From Lycocorax pyrrhopterus obiensis (lineage: Eukaryota; Chordata; Aves; Passeriformes; Paradisaeidae): a stretch of 64,000 bases of DNA. This document shows, piece after piece, positions 24,365 through 37,500 of this stretch. The notes under the pieces are model-generated. The model worked only from the letters and a program-made list of their open reading frames with translations, had not been told where the DNA came from and ran no database searches. The stretch is taken from the NCBI GenBank assembly GCA_014706295.1, contig JACSVZ010000009.1:39177268-39241267 (forward strand), given 5' to 3'. A program made the translations under genes and the position numbers. Positions within the stretch are counted from its first letter, which is position 1; every line of letters begins with the position of its first letter.

Positions 24365-24640
24365 CTCACAGCGGCTCAGCTGGGCCATGGGAGGCCGGAG
24401 GACGTGGTGCTCCGCCGCGGAGCAGCCGTGTGTTCCAGGGTCAGGGAGGCGACTCCGGCACAGGCTTGTCCTCCTTTCAGGATCGGCTGCGTGAGTCAGC
24501 GCTCGCTTCCTGAAGAGCGAGCGGTGTCTGGCTGCGAGGGCAGGACGCGGGAACCAGCCCGGCCAGTTCGCTGCTGCCTCTCCTTGCCTTTCCTCCCCGC
24601 GAGCACAAAGGCAGAGCCTGTGGCTGGCAGGATCCGTGGA
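24365..24640. promoter_or_regulatory. Secondary CpG cluster in PKP4 intron 1 (candidate enhancer or alternative promoter)
   Basis: About 280 bp with many CpG dinucleotides (for example ctccgccgcggagc and gagcgagcgg) sits in CpG-poor intron about 4 kb downstream of exon 1. It contains an AP-1/NF-E2-type site at 24491-24500. Retained CpGs suggest a region unmethylated in the germline. No splice donor convincing enough to call an exon was found. Confidence 0.45.
24491..24500 (+). promoter_or_regulatory. AP-1 / antioxidant-response-like site
   Basis: GTGAGTCAGC contains the AP-1 heptamer TGAGTCA and fits RTGASNNNGC, the site for NF-E2/NRF2-small MAF dimers. It lies inside the CpG cluster. A single short motif is weak evidence by itself; its location makes it worth recording. 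Confidence 0.4.
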
Positions 24641-27600
24641 GAATGTCTGGGGCTGTCTTCAACTTTCTGGTCCTCTTCGTTGCATCCCACTCTTACAGGC
24701 AGACAAAGACAGCTTCGGGAAGTTGGGAAAAATGCATTCTTCGTGTATGGTATCTTTAAACAAGGTACCATTTTAACAGAATTTTTTTTAAAAGGCATAC
24801 TTTTGTTATACACGTTTTTCCATTGTTATTGCAATTTTAAGATATTAAGAAAAAGAAATTGATATTTTTCTCCAAAATGTCTCCATGACCATCTCTTACA
24901 GATCTTCCGCCCTTTTTTTTTTTTTTTTACTTTTCAAAGCATTTTAGAGATTTTTCACTTAGCACTAGGAGTTGAAGATCAGTCAACTTCCTGTTTAATT
25001 GCTTTTAAAAATAATTTTAAATGTCTTTATTTTAGTGGAGAAAATGAAACTGGGAGTTGTTACTTTATTTGAGAGTCATTAAACCATTATTCAAGAAATA
25101 AGTAAAATTACCCCCCCTATGTAGTGTTCTAACTACAATGAAATGTAGTGTGTTTTTGTGAACCTTAAATTAACATTATAGCTGATCTAATGTTTTGATT
25201 GGTATTGTGATGAATTCATTATTAAAGAGGAGAAAGGAATCTATTGTAAATTCTTTGAAGGTGTACGAGTTGAAGCTTGCTTGCTGCATCACAGCTCAGT
25301 GGGGGGATTTTTAATGTATTTACTGTTTGTGCCATGGGTTGATGGTTGCGGGCAGTGAATGAAATTCCCCTGTGGCTGTGGGATCTATGGGGTGTGTGAG
25401 GCGGGTGGTTCACAGCCCCTGTGCAGGCTGTGGGATGAACTGGCCTTCAGGGTTCGCTGAGTTTGTGCAGAGGAGTTTAGGGCACCAGGTCGCCATTCCC
25501 TGATGAGTGAGGTGCATCTTGGAGCATTGCTTGGGGAAGCTCTGATGGGACTTGCTTGTCTTGGGGTACCTGTGCTGGCTGGCAGTAGGGGTAGCTCTGC
25601 CTCGGGTTGTTCCAAGAGATGCCCTTTGACTGGGGCCACCTCCTGAGGCAGCAGGAGCAAGAGGGAGAACGTCCTGGGGGTAGGTGGAGGGACTGAAGGC
25701 AGGAAGGTAGGGGCAGTTCTTCTAGTGCCAAGTAGGGCAAGGAGTAGCAGAGATCTGGGAGCAAGTGAGGAAAAGAAGGAGCTGTGGTGTGATGCCAAAT
25801 ATTACCTTTTGTCCCATGAGGTCCAGCTGTAAGGAACAAGGAAGAAGCATTAAAAAAATTCAGGATTTGTTTGTTTCTGTGGATGCCAAAAACTTTTCCT
25901 GTCTTTATCTTCTTATCAAAAGCTCCTCATGTTCTGTATGTGGTGTGGCAAGCCAAAGGCTATCATCTGGGCTATGCTTTTAATGTGTTTTTATAAATGT
26001 ACTCAAAAGCATTTGCATTGCACATGTCCAAACAGAAAGCACCTAATCTATCCCTTAGTTTGCTTTATATGATCTTACTTAATGCTATCTGTGCTAGAAA
26101 TCTCATGTGAACAGGAGATTTCCAGTTTTTGGTGGATTTCTGTCCTCTTCCCCAGGAAGGCAGCAGCAGGTATTGCATCCTAGGTATTCCGAAAGGAAAC
26201 TTTTTCAATTCCAAACCTGTGTTCTTCACTGTCTTGCTTTGGCAAAACTTCCTGTTATGTAGCCCGGGAATTACGTATTGGCACATTTATTATCATAGAG
26301 GTAAATCTGATTGGTGAAAACTTAAACCAAAGAAATTCACCTATCTCTGAAACTATTTCAGATAAATGATAAGTCCTTAACTTCCATGTCAATGTGACAG
26401 GCTTAAAGCTGAAGTATTTCATATCTTTCACAAAATAAACCCCAGGTGGTGTATGTAATGTAACTGATTTCAGGGGCTTCTGGACAAGTGGAGCACTGGA
26501 CTGTTAATTGGAGACATTCTGTGTACAGATGTGTTTGTGTAATAGTGTTCAACAATTGTCTTCTGCTAATTCATGCTCAAGTCTTGTGTGGTATCTAAAG
26601 ATACATAGGGAGACAGATCTCAGAAAGAATACTTTCATCATGTTTTAATTTTAGAACCAAATTACTATATATTCTTATTGAGAAATAACGCAGCAGTATT
26701 GAAATTTTAGCATATCATGAAAGGAGATTTAATTTGTATCATACCAGTGCCTAAACTCCAAATTGTTGTGGCCCTCTATGAAGTAGAGGGAAGTTCATGC
26801 TCCACAGAGCTTACAGACAGAAAGACAAAACTTAAACTGATGAAATGATTGGAGAAGATACCAAGAACATGTTTTTGTAACACATGCCTTATCCAGGGTG
26901 CTTGTGATCCAGTACTACACCTGGGCCGCTGAGCTGTGTAATTTGATTCAGCCTTAATCAAAGGTACACTGACGGAACTTGCCACCTGTTGCTGCTCCAT
27001 AGCCTTCATATCCAGCTTTGTCCTCATAACTAATGTAATGAAAATACCCAGTTCCATATTTCAGCTGAAACTGAAAATATTGGCAGTGAGATGACTGATA
27101 CAACGCATCACTTGTTCCTGGGAGCGTGTTTGTGTTTCAGGTGGGAGGTGAGAAAACATTGAACCCAGAAATCTCAGATTGGCTTGTAGACTTGTGAGAT
27201 GTGCCTATTTGCTCTGTTATTTGGACTGTCACCTAAAGAAAGAAAATTCTGAGTTTTCTTAGTTTTGCTGTTGTTTCTTAACATAATACATAGCAACAGG
27301 ATACACTGAGATTTGGGAAAGTTCACTGTCATTAAATACATTCTTTTCCAGAAGACACATTAAAAAAAATCCTAGTTTAGAGTTCTTTACAGAATAGACA
27401 GATGGGCAGAAAAACCTCCTGTGGTTCAAGAACTTGACACTTCTTAAGGAAGTTCTGAAGTTCTGGTAGAGAGCACTGCCCGTTCTGGGATGCTTTTTTT
27501 CAGGCTGACGTAGTCAGTCTTTCAACACTCAGAATTTATTAATTTAGTTGTGGAACACAGGTTATTTTTAAGCAGCAAAAAAATTCACCAAGTCATGTAC

Positions 27601-30600
27601 TGACACTGAGATAAAATCAAAAAACTGCAACAACAAAAGACCCAAATCCCAAAACAAAAAAAACCCCAACCCTGAAAAAATGCAATAATTTAAAAAGTGG
27701 TGAATTAGCAAGGAACACTGAATCGAGGAATTGGATTTGTCTGATGAGCTACTGAGTTTTATTTTGGCCAACCTGAGTGCTCTGAAAGGAACCACCCACT
27801 GTCCATTGGGAGCTGCTGCTGCATTGATCCAGTCTGGAAATGTATTCGCACAGTGGAGGAGGATAACAGTTTTTATTAAACTTAATGCATTTATTGCTGT
27901 TCATAATGAGTAGATTTTAAATGTCTTTTTTACTGTAGTAGATACAAAAGAAGATATCCTGAATCACAACTTCCTGCTTTTAGGAAGTGTGGAGTGCATT
28001 AGATTTAGGAAGTCTTGCCTTGTTAGAATTCCAGCAAATGCTATTTTAGTGATACAGTTCATTGTATTAGTTAATATTGTATTATTGAATTTTTTTGTAT
28101 TACTAGTATATTGATTTAGTCTATGATATAAGTATTAATATATTTCAGACTGAAATTTGAAATACTAAGGGAAGATACTTTTTTTTAGATAGCAAAGATA
28201 ATTCAAGTTATTGCAATTTTTCCAGAATTTTCCTTTGTTTTCTCTGCATCTCAGTGCATCACAGGTGTCATATCGCAACAGAACAAAAATGTTTTACTAT
28301 GGCAATATTCCAGATTTTTTTTTTAGAAAGTTGAAAAATATGCCTTATGTGCAGCAGTGCAAACTATGGGATGATATTTTCACTTGGTCAAGTGTTACCA
28401 GTTCGAATGTGACCATGTGGAGAACAGTGTGTTGATGAGTCAGGCCTGTGTGCACATCTCACAGGTAGAGCAGCTGTGGCAGTTCCAGCTCAGTACGCCA
28501 ATGACTGTGCATGAGAGCCCAAGTCAGTCTGCACCAACCCGAACAATAAACACAGGCTCTGCCAGGCTGGCCTGGTGGGCTTGCTGTAGGAACACCTGGA
28601 ATCCTCAGCTCTCCATTGAGTGTTGGGGCTGTTTTCCCAGAGTTTACTGAGTCCTCTCGGTCTAAACTGATTGTTCTCCAGCTTGGCGTTGTGATTGAGC
28701 ATTGTGAAAACAAAGGATTCTGCTGTGCAGACACTTTCTGTGTTTTGAAATATAAACATGACCTTTTTCCTTGTGCATGGAAGCTGATTGATCACGCTTT
28801 AGAGGAATGTCCCGGTGTGAAAAGTTCAGGCAGCCCTTCCTTCAGCTGTGCAACGCTCAGGAAGGCCTCATTCCACAGGCCAGCAGCTGCCTTCTACTTG
28901 TATGGAATATTCTTACAAAATGAAGAACTGCTAACTCTGAGCAGGTCACTTCGAGAGTAGCTCATGCTTCTCTTGGAGCTGATAATTGGTTCTTCCTTCC
29001 CCCAGGTTCCCTGACACAAGCAGGCCTTTGGAAGAACTCATTACTGTTGTCTGTGTGGCAAACAGCCACCTGCCTGTGAGGGTTTTCTTTCCAAATATTT
29101 GACGTGTCTGTCTCACTTCCAAGTCTTTAGTGGGCAAACTTAAACATGTTGGAGGAAGGGGAGACAGGATGTGCTGCTTCATGGATTGCGTTCGGCTGTT
29201 TCCCTCCTTGCACAGGATCTTGTGGAGGCTGCCTTAGCTTTGATCTCCGAACTTAACACTATCCTCTAGCTGACTGAAACGGTTTGCATCTTGCACAGAA
29301 TTATAGCCAGAATAGAGATTTTTATCTTGGAAGCAAAAATACCTTGTAAGTCCAGAAATTCAAGGGTGGTGTGTCCTTTTCCTGAGTACAAACGCACATA
29401 CTACATGTGAAAGCTCTGCTGTGTCATGCTGCTGATGCCCAGGAACTAGCTAAAAACCAGCCCCGGAGCCTCTGCTCTGGCAACTTATAACAGCCTGGGG
29501 CAGGAGGAGAGCAGGGATGTACTTGTGGTGTCTAAACAGGCTTCTTAACTTTCTTAATTTTTACAACATTTATTTTATCAACCCTCCCATTGTACTGCTG
29601 TCTTTTGGATTTATGCTTGATCAATGGATTTTATTATTTCTTGCACTAAGGTATGAGGTGAAAATCCTTATAGAAGAGTTTAGTCTGTTGAAATTCAAAG
29701 CTTGCTTGACCTGTATTTCAGAACGAAGTTTTGGTTCTAGACAACAGATGAATAACCACTGTTCTGCAATGTCTGTTGTTGCAAGAATCACTTGTACTTA
29801 GAGCTTTTAAAAGGAGATTCCTTGCAGAATATGGGGAAAAAACTTCTGGGAAACGGCTAATATTTGGTGTTCCTTCAAAGTATTTATCCATTTTACACAA
29901 CTTGTAAAAAGATACGGTAAGTTGGGATTTATCTCCTTTACAATTACATCCCCATAATTTAGCTGAATCTGGTAATTCCAGACTGGAAGATGCTGTGTTT
30001 GTGCAGCCAACTCATTTCCTTGTGGAGGCTGGAAGAGAGCCCTGGGGTACAGAACACCCACTGCTCAGGTCCCCGTCAGTCGGGATTAGCCAGAGGGATC
30101 TCTGCTCTGCTGCACTGGAGCTGTTCTGAAGGGTTTGTGGATGGCTGGGTTTACCATGTGCTTGTGATACTTGGGCCTTTTCAGTCTCTAAAATGGCACA
30201 ATTCAATGGGAAGACGATGCTTGTCACTGATGATATGCTATTTTTTGAAATACAGTGCTTGTTAATGCTTTTGCTAATCTCTCACATAGTGCATGGAGTG
30301 AGCAGCTCTCTGCTCAGTAGTGTCAGGGACTTAGTTTGCCTTTCAAAGGCCCTTACTGATGGACAGCCTTGTATGCTCCAAAGTTTAGACTTCTTGCCAG
30401 TGTACTTTTTCAATACGAATGTGAAGCAGTTTTGTGTGTGATGTGTTAAATTTGTGAGACTTGCGACTCCATAGATTTATGAACACTAATGGCACCCTTT
30501 CAGTTTTAGGTGTACATTAGTTTTTCACCCAGTTTTCCTTGAAGCAGAAGTTGGCATTTGATATGATTAATCTTGTCCAGGATACTGGCAGTGGGCCTGG

Positions 30601-33600
30601 TGAAGCTGACTGACGTGGTGCTAATCCCTGGCTTTATTTCTGTTTTGCCTTTTTTGTCTCAAAGTGTGTGTTAGGAGATGCAGTGACTGTGCCTCTCACC
30701 TGGCCAACATTGATCATTTCTTCTTCTAGATGAAAGAATACGTCTGTCAAACTTCCTGCAGTGTAGGATCTGTGTGGGTTTGCATGGCAGATTCAAAGAG
30801 AATGGTGACTTGTGTGTACAGAGTGACTTGGGTAGGGGACATTCTGCATCTCCCCCAAGTTATTGTTTATCATGGCACAACTACAGCTGTGATACTCATT
30901 TGAGTGGGTTAGAGCAGCTGTGGCCTTAACTTGCTCTACACTGGACAGACGGGATCAGATCCCTCTTTATCCCAGGTGAACTTAAAGCAAGATGTGAAGT
31001 CTTGACACAGTACTAGAGAGGGGACACGAAGTGGCTTGAACTAATGGTTTTCACATGCCAACTTGTACTATGAGGTGGAACCTGAATGTGTGATTTTGTG
31101 GGTTTGCAGATGTACCTGGCATTGCTGCAGTGCTATGGGTGGGTGCTAAATGCAGTAATAGCTTTGGTTATTAGTTAATTGAGCTACTGTATGAGGATCT
31201 AGGTGTATATTTTATTCAAGAGCCCTAACTGAAATGGCCCTACCACAGGAGGAAAACCAGCAAATCACCTTGATTTGACCTTAACATTTTCCAGTTGCAG
31301 AGATGCCAGCAGAATGTGAATCAAACCAGAACTGCCTGTAAACACATCCCAGAGGAGCCATCTACTTTCTGCTGGTTTAACTCTGATTGAAGGAGTTTGA
31401 CTCCCCTTAAGGTAGATACGATTTTATTTATACAAGTAAGAAAAAATAAGTCAGATGTACCAGTATGATAGGAATCCTCCCTATGGATCCTAACAGTGCA
31501 ATTACAACAGTGGAGAAAATAGCCACCAGTAATTCTGTTCTCAGATGATATTTTCACTATACTTTTTTTGCTTTTCCAAAATGTTCATTTCACTGGGAAA
31601 TTTCCTAATTTGTAGTTACAGTGATAAATTTATTTATGGTCATTTAAGATCTGTTTGGTCTTCTCTCAAATGTTTCCTTATGCTTATTTTTACACCCAAG
31701 TATTCATAGAAAACAGTATCTTCTCAGTTTCTGTTTTGAAAGGTTTCTGGTGATTAAAAAAAGGAGGGTTTGGTTTCTTTACCATCATTACAGCCTTTTA
31801 ATTCAGGCAGACCAACAGAACCAGCTGCAAATGTGAGGAACGGGGCCTGTGCCAGGTGCTGAGTTAACTTCCATTTCATTCTAATGGGAGTAACACTTCA
31901 GATTCTCTGCTGAAGTGTGTTTTTGATGCACTCTGCAACAGTTCTGTCACTGTGGCCATCTCACAGGAGCAGCTGTGTTATTCTCTTCAGTTACTTCTTG
32001 GTGATGACCTTGCTGTCTGTCACAGAAACTTTCTTTGGTCACTGTCTGTGGCTTGGGTAAAGAGCATTGACAGGATTAGTGCCCCACGCCCTTCTTGCTG
32101 ACCAAAACCCCCCCCAAATTTGGAAGATGTGAAGGCCAGTTGTTTTGCCTGTGTTAAATGTGATCAATCACAAGGGAATTCCTAGTGAAGAAACTTCTCT
32201 CCAGATGGAACTTTGTGTTAATGCTACTTTTTTGTCTTCCTTCCCTTAAGCAGGCTGCATACATAATCATGGTCATTCGACAACAGAAACTGTGTTTACC
32301 TTATTCTTACTGAGGTACCTGCTGAGGTATTACCTGGCTGTGTTTTCTCTGCAGACAGATGTTTCCATCATTCATAGTTTCTGTGCTGCTTTAGCGAGCC
32401 CTGGTTGGCTTGCTTGTCTCTAGCATTCTCGTAACTCCATTATGATTTGACTTGGAAAACAGCAGCAGACAGGTAGATTTCTCCTTTCCCCTTAGGCTAG
32501 GAAGGGAACATCAACCTTCTTTTGCATTTCTATCTCTTTTAAAAGTAGGTATGCTTCCCAGATAAGGAATCCTCTATTAGCTTAGATGTACAATTGCATG
32601 CCTCTGTGTGTCATCCGTTCCACTGCTTTGGATAGATATGGATTTGTTTGGGAGCAGGAGCATCAGACAGCTCTGCTGGGCTCAGCTGGTTCACTTTACC
32701 ACATTGTTTTCTATTTCGTAAGACTCGTTCTTCTCAAATCCACCACTAAACTTACAGTTCTGCCTACTTGAATTATCTTTCCATTTAGAAATTGAATCAA
32801 TCCATAATGACGTGCTCCATGGCGATTTTGGCAACTGATTTTTTTCTGTTCTGTCTTTTAGGCTTGAATTAGTTGAGTGATCTTTTTTGTTTGACTGCTT
32901 TTTTTGTCACCATATCCATTAAATGAATAGCTGTGCCCCACCACTGTGCTGATTATTGATGCCTCCGTTGATGTCTAGAGCAGCTGGGTCTTACAGGACC
33001 AAGATTCTGGTGGTATCTGTTTCTAATAGAGCTTCCACCCCAAAGTGCGAGTGGCCACTGCTAGCAGCTCTCTCTTCTCTGCTGTTGGAGATTGACTGAA
33101 CAGCGTTAATGGTTATGCTGTAACCTCTATCCTTTGTCATGTGAAGGAACTCCAGTTACAAAACTGAATAGCCTCCAGAGAGATAACTTCTGTAACTTCT
33201 CTTGGTGACATGACTGTTCCTATCCTTTGATTTTGCTTTGGTCATTGGGTCTTACAATTCACTTATGGATTAAGATTGTAAGTAATAAATTGCAAATATA
33301 ACAGAAGTCTGTTGTGAAGACAGTGAATTGATAGTTTATTAAGGAAGCCTTTTTTTTCTGTTGAAAGTTGGTAGCTTTGAGCATGCTGTACTTTGCACCA
33401 GTGCAAATTTTTCCATCTTTTACTAAGAGGTTGTCGGTGAGGTTGGGTCATCAGTTCTTTAGAATTCAATGTGAAACCTGCAGTTCATATTGCCATTCCA
33501 GTAAATAGTTTCACTTTCATGAAGACTGACTTGAGGATAATGGAGTCTAAAGACTTGTCCCACCCCTGCATGGTGTTTGTTGGTGACCGGTATGGAACAA

Positions 33601-34481
33601 GTAACCAGCTTTGTGTCAGAGCTTTGTCCTGTGCCAGCTCTACCACCTTTTCCTTTCTTTAAATGCTTCCATTTCTCATTGCTATGGAGGATGGGGTAGT
33701 GATGGTGGTGATCTTGGTTTTGAAAGAATATCAGACTGGCTTCACCAAGGTGAGGGCTGGCTCCCTGGCACTGCTTCTGGCCTTGGAGACAGGCCTGACC
33801 CCAGAGGCACAGGCGTGCCACGCAGTGCCACGGTCCTCCCACTGTCCCTGGTGCTGGGACCACAGCAGCAGTGTGTGGGCAGGACAGTACTCCCGGCAGG
33901 AAGCCTGAGTTTGTCTGCGCCGGATTATCAACCTGGCACGGTTCTACTCAGCCCTTGTGCTGTGTTTGGGTGGTGGCTGCCCTGCCTCGAGTGAGCTGTG
34001 CTGGGGTCCCCAAGTGCCCAAGGACAGCAGCTCTCCAGGATGGCATGAGCAGGGTACTCTGTCAGTTCAGTTGTAAGTAAATGCTGTCTTTGAAGGTGAC
34101 CATAAATGACAAGGGACTTCTTGCTTGTTCCTGGACATATCCTTCCGGTGGCTCACCAAGAGGATATTGACATGCAGCAGCAGCAGCATCAGTATTAAAA
34201 ACAGATAAAAATGGGACAAGGTAGTGTGTGTGCATGTTTACCCTTGCTGTACGTGAATGTGCTGATCTGAAGTCTGCATTAATAACCTTGCTGAGGGCTA
34301 CTTTTAAAACATATAAAAAAAGATTTTGACGGTATTCATCAGAAGATGTGCTGAGTGTTATTTGGAATTAACCAGCAGCATTACTGTAGAGAAACAACTT
34401 ACGAAACGTATTTGCCATTTTAAAGAAGCAACTTCTTTAAAAATCTTATTTGAAGAAATAATTATGTGCATACTATATATA

Positions 34482-34502
34482 TGTGTGTGTGTGTGTGTGT
34501 GT
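34482..34502. repeat. (TG)n microsatellite
   Basis: About ten uninterrupted TG units, preceded by a short AT run (tatatata). Likely polymorphic in length. Confidence 0.95.
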
Positions 34503-37500
34503 ATGACATTCATTAAATTTTTATTGTGCTTTAGTTTGACAAAAGAAGTGAGGTGTTACATGCTTCTTTTAAACGTAGTACATGTAAGGTAGATTTTTGA
34601 GACTACTTTTGTCCCTCCTTGCTGGGCATGTTCACATTTGCTCTGGTATTTGCAGCTTTACCTCTCGGGTTGTATGAGAACTGAAGTAACAGAGAATGTC
34701 CTATATTGAGTTAAAAAAAACCCCAACAGTTTGAACCCTCCATTTGTTTGTGCTATTGCTGAAAAGCTCCATTTTAAATGTTTTGTATTTGAAGTGGTCT
34801 CTCACAAATAGGCAAGAAAATGCAATTAGGTGGATATGCATTCTGTTACCATCTGTAATTTATCCTGCTGTCTGTGATATTGAGAAGATAACTAGCAGCT
34901 GCCTTGGAGCACCTTACTGAAATGGTTCATTTTAGGTGGCATAAATGGTTTGTGCCAAGTATTTTCAATTTCTGCAATACAGTAATTCGGGTGTTTGTGG
35001 ATTCCTCCCTTCCCAACAGGCCTAGGTTCAGTGCTTTATCCTGCCAAGGGGGGCTCGGGCATTGCTTGGCTTGGGGCCCGTTCCTGCCCGGTGCTCTGCT
35101 GCTTACTCTGCTGTACTTTACAGCGCTCAGAAAGTACAGTTCAATAGGAGCTATCTGAAATTGTATATATTTTTATGAAGCTGAAGTAAGACATTCTAAA
35201 AATGGAAAGATATGCCTCTAACTACTCTAACAATTACTCCGTAAGGGTTACATAAAAGAGCAATAAAGAGCAATCTCGAAAGCGGTGGAAGTGCATTCTT
35301 TTCTGCTGGTGTCATCCAGGAGTGTATTTCCTGAGTTGTCGTGTTGACGTTCTCCTGGACTTGCAGAGAGCAAGCAAGAGCAGGCTTTCTCAGGTTTGAA
35401 AATGGAAATCCCCTGAAACACTAATTAATTGTTGTATTTTTTTAAGACTTAAAATTGCGTAATTTTCCAACTCCCTCCTTGTTACTGAGAGGCTTTGCTT
35501 TTGATTGCTGTCTTTTAAACCCTTCATTCTGAGATTTGTGTTACAGCACAGTGAAAATAACTGGTTGAGTTTGTATCTTCACTGTTGGTAAAGTTGCTTA
35601 TTTAAATATATAAGTATTAATTGTCAGGCATATCTAAATCCTAAGTGTGAACATTTAATTTTTTTTATTATCTGTAGTTGTGAAATGATCTAAAAAATCG
35701 TGTTTGTTTGAATTTGGAAGGGCAGAAGAGAACCCCAGTATTCCATTTAGAGGAGACAACAACACTTAAATAATTAATGTCATTTATATTGTCTGATACT
35801 GGCAAGAAGGTAGCTGTAGCTCTTAAATATTATCCTTGATTATTGTTTTGTCTTTCCTGCAGTGACGTCAGTATTTCAGCTGTTACTGCTTTTCCCAAAA
35901 GTCTCTGCTTTATATCCAAACACAGGCAACTTCTCCATAAAATTTGCATTGCTTTGGTTGCTTTCTTCTGACTTTTCAATTGATCCAGCTTGAAACTGGG
36001 TGCACAAAACTTCAGTGAAGTAGTCTGGGAAGATTGTGCATTTTCAATGCAGTGCGAAATGGAAAATAAGCAGGAGGGATCAATGAGGTGTCTTTTTTTT
36101 CTTTTCCCTCTCTTTTCTTTGCCATGGGAAAGTGCTTTGATTACAGGCATCCCAGCTTTGTGTTTTCATCAGAGCTGTTGTTTTGCTGTTTGTATCTGCT
36201 TCGATGCAGGACTTTGTTCTCTGTGTCACTTGAATCACCTGGAGTGTGGGTGAGGTAGGGTTATGTGTGGGAAGTGATACGAAATTGTGTATCGCTGGGG
36301 TCGATGAACAAACTTCAGCATTTCGTGTGAGTTGGGATCAGCTGTTTTTTAATTTGCTGTTTGTTTTAAGATGGATTCTGCTGTAGTTCCTGACCTCTGT
36401 GTGCTGGCCCACCACTCCATGCTTTGTGTGTCCCCTGCCCCAGCCATGCACTATGGAATGCCTACAGGTGCCAGCTCCCGTTACTGTCCCAGGGAACCCA
36501 GGCACAGCTGTGGAAGAGCCCACTCCCGAGCTGTGTTTCCATGCTAGTTTCCATGCTGCTTTGGCTTCAGCTTCCTGAAGAGTTGCCCTGGTCGCCTCTC
36601 TTTTCCCCAGTTCTTTCACCTAGGCTTTCTTGGTTGCATCTCACAAAGCCACGTGGCAGTGTCAAGACTTTGCACAAAATGTGTTTCTCTAGTGCTCTTG
36701 TCATAGAACAAAATTAGGTAGATTTGGTATAACAAACCCATGCTCTTTCCTAACACTTGCAGCTCTAGTGCCTGTTACTGGTTTTGGTGTGCCTAATTGC
36801 CCTGCTCAGGAATTAGCATGTGACTAGAATATGGGGCAAGGAATTAAAAGGTAGAAATAAGATTGATGTTGTTGTGATGACTATTTGAGATTCCTTTGAT
36901 GTTAGCTTTTCAAATATGTTTGAGTCATACTTTCAGTCTTTCGGGAGCTGAGGCAGGAAAGCTATCTAAATTGCATCTCCAACTGGTAAACTTTGATGCA
37001 AAATGTTGCCATCTCATGACAAAATTACATGCCTTTACTAGATTTTACAGGAAGAAATCTTTTTCACTGTGAGAAGAAAATCACATCTTAGGATCTTGTA
37101 GTGCTGCATAAAGATGCAGTTCTGCCACACAGCAGGAAGCCTGTGAATGCTGTTCTTAAAGTTTCTCCTTGTTTTAACTGAGCATCAGCAAAGAACCTGA
37201 ACCATATGCCTTCATTCAGTATTTGTTTTGCTTCTTGACCATTTCCACACTCAATATGTAGTTTTTTGTCCCTCTGAATTTTTTTGTTGCTGTATGCTGG
37301 ATTGCCTACATTTTGCACTGTGGACGTCTGTTCTGAAGTGTGGTTACAATTACTGACATTATTTAATGTATGATTGACCTGACTTTTTTCCCCCCTCTGG
37401 CACTTCAGCAAAAGGTCTCCCTGCCTAGCCAGACACTTTAACGTGAGTCTGCCTAATTTTGTAGCTGTGTTTCTGTCACCTACCCCTGCTGCAGGGAGGC

